From: an uncultured Sulfurovum sp.
GTDB lineage: Bacteria > Campylobacterota > Campylobacteria > Campylobacterales > Sulfurovaceae
Direction of reading: 5' to 3'
DNA: 9,013 nucleotides
Assembly (NCBI GenBank): GCA_947313765.1
Contig: CAMZNQ010000040.1
Location: 1 to 9,013 of the forward strand
Shown here: piece after piece, positions 1 through 6,027 of the stretch
Numbering within the stretch: the first letter of the stretch is position 1
Layout: each line of letters begins with the position of its first letter
Made by a program: the position numbers and the translations under genes
Notes under the pieces: generated by a model
Databases searched by the model: none
Told to the model about the DNA's origin: nothing
What the model saw: only the letters and a program-made list of their open reading frames with translations

Positions 1-439
1 CATAAGCTTTAATGTTCAAAACAAATCCTACGCCTAAATGCCCCAAAGAGATTAGAAATAACCATAAAAGCAAAATGGGAACATAGAGTTTGTAAGTTGC
101 TAACATAGTCGAAAAAATAATGGCGAAGAGTGCTATCATTAAAAAATTGCTCATGATGTACTGCTGTCTTCGTTTACGGTCATCAATGTCATAACTCTCA
201 TTGACCTTTTTTGTCATAAGAGCTTCAATGATGAAACCCATTAAAACCAAAAGTGTTGTAACGGTTGTTCCAAAGAGGACACTCTCTTGATAAGAAGGAA
301 TCATCACCAACGTTAATACCAAAGCAATGGCTGACCAGACATGACAAGCGTTAAAGTTGTAAGGGAAAAACGCCTCTTTGTCTACCAAATGGTTTTTTAT
401 CTCACTTATCTGTCGTAACACTTCCTCTTTTTCACTCAT
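1..439 (-). CDS. Unrecognised multi-pass membrane protein (3' end outside window)
   Basis: The reading frame begins with ATG at 439-437 and stays open to the left window edge, giving 146 codons; the C-terminus is missing. A ribosome binding site AAGGAA (450-445) lies 5 bases upstream of the ATG. The protein starts MSEKEEVLRQISEIKNHL, a short charged cytoplasmic-looking segment. Four hydrophobic stretches follow at about residues 32-50, 55-75, 97-116 and 118-141, with a charged loop at 76-95 (KKVNESYDIDDRKRRQQ) between the second and third. No catalytic motif is visible and I do not recognise the family. It is transcribed away from the xpaC-telA operon. An operator-like repeat covers its predicted promoter, so it is probably repressed under some condition, perhaps by a regulator encoded further left. 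GC is about 36% by eye over 1-420, close to its neighbours. Confidence 0.8.
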   Translation of the reverse strand, partial: MSEKEEVLRQISEIKNHLVDKEAFFPYNFNACHVWSAIALVLTLVMIPSYQESVLFGTTVTTLLVLMGFIIEALMTKKVNESYDIDDRKRRQQYIMSNFLMIALFAIIFSTMLATYKLYVPILLLWLFLISLGHLGVGFVLNIKAY

Positions 440-452
440 ATAATTTCCTTTT

Positions 453-478
453 CAAAGTACTTTGTTTTGCAAAGTATA
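453..478 (-). promoter_or_regulatory. Operator-like palindrome over a -10 element of the membrane-protein gene
   Basis: Positions 458-476 form a perfect inverted repeat: arm TACTTTG (458-464), spacer TTTTG, arm CAAAGTA (470-476). The left arm is also part of a second palindrome, CAAAGTACTTTG (453-464), so there are three half-sites at 453-458, 459-464 and 470-475. On the minus strand a -10-like TATACT (478-473) overlaps the outer arm, placing the predicted start of transcription inside the repeat and about 27 bases before the ATG. That geometry fits a repressor operator blocking RNA polymerase. The symmetry is seen directly; the regulator and the regulation are inferred. Confidence 0.6.
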
Positions 479-576
479 TGTAAAATGAGATAAAAGGTAG
501 ATGAAAAGTTGAAATTTAGTTAGTTAATGAGCTATTTTTTACTTTTGTATATAAAGCATTACTCCTAAGTTATTTG

Positions 577-585
577 TGATAAAAT
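577..585 (+). promoter_or_regulatory. Extended -10 promoter of the xpaC-telA operon
   Basis: TGATAAAAT at 577-585 fits the extended -10 form TGnTAtaaT. It predicts transcription starting near 592, about 23 bases before the TTG of the small upstream reading frame and 12 bases before its ribosome binding site. No convincing -35 hexamer is visible, which is usual for Campylobacterota sigma-70 promoters. The sugar transferase promoter at 8415-8423 has nearly the same sequence. Confidence 0.5.
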
Positions 586-603
586 TAAACATTTACAATT
601 AAA

Positions 604-608
604 AAGGA
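604..608 (+). promoter_or_regulatory. Ribosome binding site for the 28-codon TTG-started gene
   Basis: AAGGA sits 6 bases before the TTG at 615, an optimal spacing. It is 93 bases away from the xpaC ATG, so it cannot serve that gene, which has its own AGGAG at 692-696. It is the main reason to believe that the small upstream frame is translated. Confidence 0.55.
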
Positions 609-614
609 TATCTA

Positions 615-701
615 TTGCAAAAAATTTTTGGTTTTTTATTTATACTCTTATCTTCAGGTGTCTCTGTTTTATATCCATTAATAAAATTATTAGGAGAGTA
701 G
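615..701 (+). CDS. Small hydrophobic protein, 28 aa, TTG start, directly upstream of and in frame with xpaC
   Basis: A TTG at 615-617, preceded by AAGGA at a 6-base spacing, opens a frame of 28 codons ending in TAG at 699-701. The ATG of xpaC follows with no gap. The product begins MQKIFGFLFILLSSG and continues with a second apolar half ending in LLGE, so it looks like a single membrane-spanning peptide or a short helical hairpin. The next gene's Shine-Dalgarno AGGAG (692-696) lies within its last codons, so its translation would be coupled to xpaC. It is in the same reading frame as xpaC, so only the amber stop separates the two. It could be a genuine small membrane protein of the system, a leader peptide setting xpaC translation, or a former N-terminal extension cut off by a stop mutation. 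I recognise no family. Confidence 0.5.
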   Translation: MQKIFGFLFILLSSGVSVLYPLIKLLGE

Positions 702-1532
702 ATGATTTCAAAAGCAAAACGATACAACCCAACAGAAGAGAGTAGTAGATTTAAACTAGAGAATGGTAAATTTCTATATATCTTTTTAGCTCCTCTATTT
801 TTGTCTATAATTTTAGCCTTAATTAAACAGAATTTTTCTCTATTTCTATTTGACATCTTAGCCTTTGGACTATTTTTTGCAACAGCAAAGTTAAATACAA
901 TCGCACTAAATAGAGAGTATGAATATCACACAACAACACTTACAAAAGCCCCTAAACCATTTAAGAGTATCACGGCTACTCTTCTGGGCATATCTACACT
1001 TTTTACATCATGGATAGCAGGAGGTCAAGAGCTTTTTTTATCAGTTCCGTTGAGTTTAATATCTATTGTTGGATATTTTCTATATTATGGTTTTGACCCA
1101 AAAGATGATAAATTAGATAATATTGGAGATATATCAGCAGAGTTTGTCATTGAAACATTGGCAACTGCTAGAGGAAAATTGGCAGAGGTCGAGGAGGGAA
1201 TGAAAAAGATAAATGAGAAAGAGCTTCACTCTAAACTACGTGTTGCTGTAGATAAAGGGTATGAAATTTTAAACAATATAGAAGATGACCCAAAAGATTT
1301 ACGTGTGGCTCGTAAATTTATTGTTGTCTACATTGATGGCATTAAAAAAGTAACAGCTTCCTACATAGCAATGGATGAAAAAGATATAGATAGTGATACA
1401 AAAGAGAGGTTTTCTCATCTATTAAGTGATATAGAGAGACGATTTAAAAAAGAGATTGTACGACTAAAAGAGAATGATAAGTTTGATTTAGATGTACAGA
1501 TAGACGTTCTCCAAGAGCAGATAAAAAATTAG
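702..1532 (+). CDS. xpaC: XpaC-family membrane protein (5-bromo-4-chloroindolyl phosphate hydrolysis family)
   Basis: The 276-residue product has an N-terminal membrane region and a cytoplasmic C-terminal half. Hydrophobic segments lie at about residues 23-41, 46-66, 88-106 and 110-130, and a charged helical domain follows from about 131 to the end. The stretch around residues 186-222 (GYEILNNIEDDPKDL, then RVARKFIVVYIDGIKKVTASY) matches the pattern I associate with XpaC-type proteins: an i.n.ie..P.dl..arkF..yY sequence with a following helix. The family name comes from a hydrolysis phenotype on a chromogenic substrate, and no enzymatic active site is apparent here. The ATG has a strong AGGAG at a 5-base spacing. 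The telA gene follows 15 bases later, and TelA and XpaC genes are commonly paired in other bacteria. Likely role (inference): membrane anchor or partner for TelA in an envelope-stress response. Confidence 0.8.
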   Translation: MISKAKRYNPTEESSRFKLENGKFLYIFLAPLFLSIILALIKQNFSLFLFDILAFGLFFATAKLNTIALNREYEYHTTTLTKAPKPFKSITATLLGISTLFTSWIAGGQELFLSVPLSLISIVGYFLYYGFDPKDDKLDNIGDISAEFVIETLATARGKLAEVEEGMKKINEKELHSKLRVAVDKGYEILNNIEDDPKDLRVARKFIVVYIDGIKKVTASYIAMDEKDIDSDTKERFSHLLSDIERRFKKEIVRLKENDKFDLDVQIDVLQEQIKN

Positions 1533-1547
1533 ATATTAGGAAAAAAA

Positions 1548-2675
1548 ATGGAAACAAAAACAAAAGAGATTATCGAAACAACTATTCAAGAACAGAGTGA
1601 TAAACCTGTAACAGTACAACCAGAAGAGCAGAGTAAACTTGAAAAAGCTCTAAGTGAACTAGATTTTACAGATAGAACCTCTATCATTTACTTTGGTGCA
1701 TCAGCACAAGAGGAGCTTGATAGTATCTCAAATAGAATGATTGATGGGGTAAAAAATAAAGATACAGGTGTAGCAGGAGCTGTACTTAATGAGATGGTTG
1801 CAGTAATTAAAGGTTTTGACATAGAGGAGTTAAATCCAAATAGAAAACAGGCATGGTATGAGAAACTCTTTGGAGGAGCAAAACCACTTGCTAAATTTAT
1901 CCAAGGGTATGAAGAGGTTAGAGACCAAATTGATATGATTGCAAATAATTTAGAAGAGCATAGAAGTACGCTAATGAAAGATGTTGTATCGTTAGATAAA
2001 CTTTATGATGCAAATTTAGACTATTTTAGAAAATTAGAACTCTATATTGAAGCTGGAGAGATAAAGAAAAAAGAGCTAATAGATGAAGTTTTGCCAAAAT
2101 ATGAAGAGAGAGCTAAAGATGGTGATATGTTAGCAATTCAAGAGCTTAAAGAGATGAGAAATTTTTCAGATGATTTAGAGAGAAGAGTTCACGATTTAAG
2201 ATTATCTCGACAAGTTGCAATGCAATCACTTCCAAGTATTAGATTGATTCAAGATAATGATAAATCACTTATCAATAAAATCTCTTCTACTCTAGTAAAT
2301 ACTGTTCCTCTATGGAGAAATCAACTTGCACAGACAGTTACTATTTTTAGAAGCCATGAGTCGGCAAAAGCACTAAAAGATGCAACAGATTTAACAAATG
2401 AGCTATTAGAGAGAAATGCAGAGAGTCTACAAGAGGCTAACCATGAGGTACGAACAGAGATGGAGAGAGGAGTATTTGACATAGAGAGCATTAAAAAAGC
2501 AAACCAAACTCTTATTGATACTTTAAATGATTCATTAAAGATTGCAAATGAAGGAAAAGATGCTAGAAGAAAGGCTCTTATTGCACTAGAGAAGAGTGAA
2601 CAAGAGTTAAAAGAGGCTATAGTTGAGACAAAAACAAAAATAGAGACTACAAAAGAGATTAAAAAGGTTCAATAG
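1548..2675 (+). CDS. telA: TelA / toxic anion resistance family protein
   Basis: The 375-residue product has no signal peptide or membrane segment and is almost entirely charged and helical, consistent with a cytoplasmic coiled-coil protein. The region from about 42 (DRTSIIYFGASAQEELDSIS) and the C-terminal half with HEVRTEMERGVFDIESIKKA (around 300-319), followed by LIDTLNDSLKIANEGKDARR, are characteristic of the TelA family. That family is linked to resistance to tellurite and other toxic anions and to some antimicrobials, although its biochemical function is not established. Length is normal for the family. The ATG follows AGGAA at a short A-rich spacer. The stop codon abuts the ATG of the SPFH gene, so translation is probably coupled. 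It sits centrally in the XpaC-TelA-SPFH-zinc ribbon operon and probably acts at the inner face of the membrane with those partners (inference). Confidence 0.88.
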   Translation: METKTKEIIETTIQEQSDKPVTVQPEEQSKLEKALSELDFTDRTSIIYFGASAQEELDSISNRMIDGVKNKDTGVAGAVLNEMVAVIKGFDIEELNPNRKQAWYEKLFGGAKPLAKFIQGYEEVRDQIDMIANNLEEHRSTLMKDVVSLDKLYDANLDYFRKLELYIEAGEIKKKELIDEVLPKYEERAKDGDMLAIQELKEMRNFSDDLERRVHDLRLSRQVAMQSLPSIRLIQDNDKSLINKISSTLVNTVPLWRNQLAQTVTIFRSHESAKALKDATDLTNELLERNAESLQEANHEVRTEMERGVFDIESIKKANQTLIDTLNDSLKIANEGKDARRKALIALEKSEQELKEAIVETKTKIETTKEIKKVQ

Positions 2676-3764
2676 ATGGGTTTTTTTGATTGGTTAACGG
2701 GACAATTTATTGATGTTATTGATTGGGTTGATGATAGTAACAATACAATGGTTTATAGATTTAATCGACAAGGTAATGAGATTAAATATGGTGCAAAATT
2801 AACTGTTCGTGCGTCACAAATAGCTATTTTTGTTAGCGAAGGAGTAGTAACTGATATTTTAGAAGCTGGTATTTATGAACTAGATACTAAAAATCTACCT
2901 ATTATGACATCACTTCAACATTGGAACCACGGTTTTAACTCTCCATTTAAAGCTGAAGTATATTTCATAAATACAAAACGTTTTACAGATTTAAAGTGGG
3001 GAACAAAAAATCCTATCATGGTTCGTGACCCAGAGTTTGCTATGGTTCGTCTTAGAGCTTTTGGTACTTATGAGATTCGCATTAGTAATCCAAAAAAGTT
3101 TATGATGGAGATTGTAGGTACAGATGGACACTTTACAACAGATGAGGTTGAGAATCAATTAACAAATTTAATTCTCTCTAAACTACCTGCTGTTTTAGGA
3201 GAGAGTAAAATTCCTCTGTTGGATATGGCATCTAATTATGAGAATTTTTCTAACTATATTTCGGAAAAGATAGCTCCATTCTTTAAAGAGTATGGATTGG
3301 AGCTAACAAAAATACTAATAGAGAATATATCTCTTCCTTCTAATGTAGAAAAAGCTTTAGATAAGCGTACTAGTCGTGAGGTTACAGGTAACCTTGATGA
3401 TTATCTTAAATATGAAGCAGGTAATGCTTTAGGTTCTCAAAGTGGTGGAACTATGAGTGATATGGTAGGAATGGGTGCAGGATTGGCACTTGGTCAAGAG
3501 ATGGTAAATCAAATAGGAGGAAAAAAAATTGATAAAAATACTCCTCCTCCTTTACCAACACAAACTGAACGACTATACCATATTGCATTAGAGGATACTC
3601 CAGAAGGTCCATATAATATGCGTACAATCCAAGAGTATATTACAAAAGGAACAATCAAAAGAGACACACTTATATGGAGAGAGGGTTTAAGCGATTGGAT
3701 TGAAGCAGAAGATGAGTTAACACAATATTTCAATGCTACCCCTCCACCATTACCAAAAAGATAA
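2676..3764 (+). CDS. SPFH-domain protein with C-terminal GYF_2 domain (YdjI / 'virion core protein' type)
   Basis: The 362-residue product has an SPFH-like (stomatin/flotillin-type) domain over about residues 27-235. It includes the stretch PIMVRDPEFAMVRLRAFGTY and the helical part with LTNLILSKLPAVLGE. There is no N-terminal membrane helix, so it is probably peripheral. A glycine- and alanine-rich linker at about 246-283 follows, then PPPLP (290-294), a GYF_2/DUF4339-like domain at about 300-352 (YHIALEDTPEGPYNMRTIQE, then LIWREGLSDWIEAE), and a second PPPLP at 356-360. Homologues are often annotated 'virion core protein'; Bacillus subtilis YdjI belongs to the same group and is encoded near a PspA homologue. 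SPFH proteins form membrane scaffolds, and GYF domains bind proline-rich peptides. The start abuts the telA stop, and its ribosome binding site (AAAAAGG) lies within telA. Domain assignment is from recognition; function is inferred. Confidence 0.85.
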   Translation: MGFFDWLTGQFIDVIDWVDDSNNTMVYRFNRQGNEIKYGAKLTVRASQIAIFVSEGVVTDILEAGIYELDTKNLPIMTSLQHWNHGFNSPFKAEVYFINTKRFTDLKWGTKNPIMVRDPEFAMVRLRAFGTYEIRISNPKKFMMEIVGTDGHFTTDEVENQLTNLILSKLPAVLGESKIPLLDMASNYENFSNYISEKIAPFFKEYGLELTKILIENISLPSNVEKALDKRTSREVTGNLDDYLKYEAGNALGSQSGGTMSDMVGMGAGLALGQEMVNQIGGKKIDKNTPPPLPTQTERLYHIALEDTPEGPYNMRTIQEYITKGTIKRDTLIWREGLSDWIEAEDELTQYFNATPPPLPKR

Positions 3765-3782
3765 AATGAAAAGTTATAGATA

Positions 3783-4883
3783 TTGAAATTTAAATCTATT
3801 AATTTTAGCTGTAAAAACTGTGGAGCTTATTTAAAGTTTAGCCCAATATCCAATTCACTATTTTGTGAGTTTTGTGATACAAAAGAGTCTATAGAGAATT
3901 CACTAGAAGAGATAGAAGAGTACTCTTTTAAAGATGCACTAGAGGTATTAAGTAGAGTAGATAGGAGAGAGATTGAAAAAGAGACTAGATGTAGTAAATG
4001 TTCTGCCTCTTTTACCATAAGCTCTTATTCCATTAGTTCAACTTGCCCATATTGTGGAACACCTATTATTACAGATTTTACAAAAAAGATAGAAGCAAAA
4101 TCACTTCTTCCTTTTCAAATTTCAGAAAAAAAAGCTCAAAAACTTTTTAAAAAATGGATAGGCTCTCTCTGGTTTGCCCCATCTAAATTAAAGAAGTTTA
4201 TTTCAGGAGAGTATAATTTAAAAGGCTATTATCTACCTCATTGGACATACGATTCAGAGACATCAAGCCAATATATAGGAGAGCGTGGAGATATATACTA
4301 TGTAAATGTAGAGCGTAGAGTTGTTGTTGATGGACGAGAAGAGAGACAAATAGTTAGAGAGAGTAGAGTTAGATGGACTCATGTATCAGGAGAGGTTAGA
4401 GTCTCTTTTGATGACATAACAGTGGGTGCATCAAAAACTATCTCTCATACAATATTGGATAATTTAGAACCTTGGTATACAGATGTATTAGTCCCTTTTA
4501 ATCAAAAATATCTTGCAGGGTTTGATTCAGAAGAGTATCTAATAGGATTAGATGATGGATTTGATTTTGCTAAAGTAAAAATGAAAAGAGTGATTATGGG
4601 AAAGATTAAAAATAAAATAGGTGGAGACCAACAGAAGATAAACAATATAGCTACTCAATATCAGCATACTACCTACAAAAATGTTCTATTTCCAATATGG
4701 ACAGCTAAATTTAAATGGAATAATAGAACCTATAACTATGCTATTAATGGGCAGACAGGAAAAGTAACAGGAGAACGACCTTATTCTTTGCTTAAAATTA
4801 TGCTTCTAGTCATAACAGTAGCAATTATTATTGGTGGAGTTATATATTTAGATTTTAATCCTAATATTCTAAATTATTTTTAA
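3783..4883 (+). CDS. Membrane-anchored protein with two N-terminal zinc ribbons (YdjG-like)
   Basis: The 366-residue product has two four-cysteine zinc sites: C10/C13 with C28/C31 (CKNC...CEFC), and C70/C73 with C88/C91 (CSKC...CPYC). A middle domain of about residues 105-330 has many beta-prone and aromatic stretches (YNLKGYYLPHWTYDSETSS; LFPIWTAKFKWNNRTYNYAI). One hydrophobic C-terminal helix lies at about 337-356, so the ribbons are most likely cytoplasmic. Such proteins are often mislabelled as helicase/primosomal or TFIIB-like because of the ribbons; B. subtilis YdjG is a comparable protein encoded beside an SPFH protein. The start is TTG, with no good Shine-Dalgarno, and an in-frame TAG at 3777-3779 excludes an earlier start; the first ribbon needs this start. 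It lies 18 bases after the SPFH gene and is the last gene of the operon. Probable membrane anchor for the system (inference). Confidence 0.8.
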   Translation: MKFKSINFSCKNCGAYLKFSPISNSLFCEFCDTKESIENSLEEIEEYSFKDALEVLSRVDRREIEKETRCSKCSASFTISSYSISSTCPYCGTPIITDFTKKIEAKSLLPFQISEKKAQKLFKKWIGSLWFAPSKLKKFISGEYNLKGYYLPHWTYDSETSSQYIGERGDIYYVNVERRVVVDGREERQIVRESRVRWTHVSGEVRVSFDDITVGASKTISHTILDNLEPWYTDVLVPFNQKYLAGFDSEEYLIGLDDGFDFAKVKMKRVIMGKIKNKIGGDQQKINNIATQYQHTTYKNVLFPIWTAKFKWNNRTYNYAINGQTGKVTGERPYSLLKIMLLVITVAIIIGGVIYLDFNPNILNYF

Positions 4884-4901
4884 TGTATATTTACTACTTT
4901 T

Positions 4902-4922
4902 AATATATAATATTTATATATT
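4902..4922 (+). promoter_or_regulatory. Promoter region of the cytochrome c peroxidase gene, with AT-only inverted repeat
   Basis: A perfect 9-bp inverted repeat of A and T only has arms AATATATAA (4902-4910) and TTATATATT (4914-4922) around a 3-base loop. It contains TATAAT at 4906-4911, a consensus -10 element, which predicts transcription from about 4918, 26 bases before the ATG at 4944. The gene's ribosome binding site AAGGA is at 4934-4938. The hairpin lacks G/C pairs and a following U-run, so it is unlikely to be a strong terminator for the upstream operon. Operator function is possible but not demonstrated. Confidence 0.45.
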
Positions 4923-4943
4923 TCAAATATTACAAGGACTTCT

Positions 4944-6008
4944 ATGAAATTTATTAATATAATATTGCTATTAAGCATAACAAGTTCGCTCTTTGCAACA
5001 ACATCTCTTATTGAATATGCAAAAGAAGCAGGTCTGAAACCTATACCTACAGATAATAAAGAACTTGCTAAACTTATTGACCCTAAAGGAGTCATAACTC
5101 CAGATAGAGTAAGGTTAGGAAAGAGGCTCTATTTTGACCCAAGAGTCTCTAAAAGTGGACTTATTAGCTGTAATTGGTGTCATAATTTAGGATTAGGAGG
5201 TGTCGATGGTATTCCAAAAGCAATTGGACATAAATGGGCTTCAAATCCTCACCATCTCAACTCTCCAACTGTATATAATGCTGTATTTTTTAAGAGGCAA
5301 TTTTGGAATGGAAGGAGTGAATCACTAGAAGACCAAGCACAAGGTCCTATCCAAGCAGGAGTTGAGATGGCAATGGACCACAAGGTGTTGGCAAAACGAA
5401 TTAACTCTATACCTGCCTATGTTGATGAATTTAAAAAAGCTTATGGAGAAGATATAAAGATAGATTTAAAGAGTATTGCAAATGCAATAGCCACATTTGA
5501 ACGAACACTGATAACTCCTTCACGTTATGATGATTTTTTAAATGGAGATGAAAAAGCACTAAGCCCAAAAGAGCAAAAGGGGTTAAAAATTTTTATTGAA
5601 AAGGGGTGTGTGACTTGTCACAATGATATTGCATTAGGTGGTAGAATGAAACCTTTTGAGTTAAATTCAAAATATAAATTTAGAGATGTAGGCGATTTTG
5701 TTGAAAATAATAAAATTATAAAAGTACCAACACTTAGAAATATTACAGAGACAGCTCCCTATTTTCATAATGGTCAATTTTGGGATTTAAAAGAAGTTAT
5801 AAAAGAGATGGGTAAAGTTCAAGTAGGATATAAAATTAAAGGAGACAAAGATAATAATACTTTATCTATAAAAATCATGCCTATATCTTTAAATTATAAA
5901 GAAGTTGATAATATTTTAGAGTTTTTAAAATCTTTAAAGGGAAGAAAGCCTAAAATTATATATCCACAATTACCAGAGAGCAGTTTAGACACTCCAAAAC
6001 CAAAATAA
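4944..6008 (+). CDS. ccp: Di-heme cytochrome c peroxidase, periplasmic
   Basis: The 354-residue product carries a Sec signal peptide (MKFINIILLLSITSSLFA, cleavage near 18-20) and two CxxCH heme c attachment sites, CNWCH at 76-80 and CVTCH at 222-226. This is the layout and length of bacterial di-heme cytochrome c peroxidases (MauG/CcpA superfamily), which reduce hydrogen peroxide to water with electrons from periplasmic c-type cytochromes. Other family landmarks are LGKRLYFDPRVSKSG before the first heme, NSPTVYNAVFF and FWNGRSESLEDQAQGPI after it, and KVPTLRNITETAPYFHNGQF after the second heme. The C-terminal tail is rich in proline and lysine (ending SSLDTPKPK) beyond the catalytic fold. It has its own promoter and probably shares a transcript with the PilJ-module gene 19 bases downstream. 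Redox or oxygen control is typical of such genes but is not proved by this sequence. Confidence 0.93.
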   Translation: MKFINIILLLSITSSLFATTSLIEYAKEAGLKPIPTDNKELAKLIDPKGVITPDRVRLGKRLYFDPRVSKSGLISCNWCHNLGLGGVDGIPKAIGHKWASNPHHLNSPTVYNAVFFKRQFWNGRSESLEDQAQGPIQAGVEMAMDHKVLAKRINSIPAYVDEFKKAYGEDIKIDLKSIANAIATFERTLITPSRYDDFLNGDEKALSPKEQKGLKIFIEKGCVTCHNDIALGGRMKPFELNSKYKFRDVGDFVENNKIIKVPTLRNITETAPYFHNGQFWDLKEVIKEMGKVQVGYKIKGDKDNNTLSIKIMPISLNYKEVDNILEFLKSLKGRKPKIIYPQLPESSLDTPKPK

Positions 6009-6027
6009 TATTAAGGGAAAAAAAGGG

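Noticed and set aside
599..856. Minus-strand 85-codon open frame opposite the xpaC start
   Set aside because: It runs antisense over the promoter, the mini-gene and the xpaC N-terminus, has no family resemblance, and its composition is explained by the opposite coding frame.
3509..3733. Minus-strand 74-codon frame inside the SPFH gene
   Set aside because: It is antisense to the GYF_2 region, has no recognised motif, and is best seen as a shadow of the real gene.
3827..4018. Minus-strand 63-codon frame inside the zinc-ribbon gene
   Set aside because: It is antisense to clear zinc-ribbon coding sequence; its leucine/serine richness mirrors the sense strand's GAG/AGA codons.
4902..4922. AT-only hairpin as a Rho-independent terminator of the zinc-ribbon operon
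   Set aside because: It has no G/C pairs in the stem and no U-run after it; the TATAAT inside makes a promoter reading more likely.
4880..5095. Minus-strand 71-codon frame across the peroxidase promoter and signal peptide
   Set aside because: It is antisense to a well-supported promoter, signal peptide and mature N-terminus, with no support of its own.
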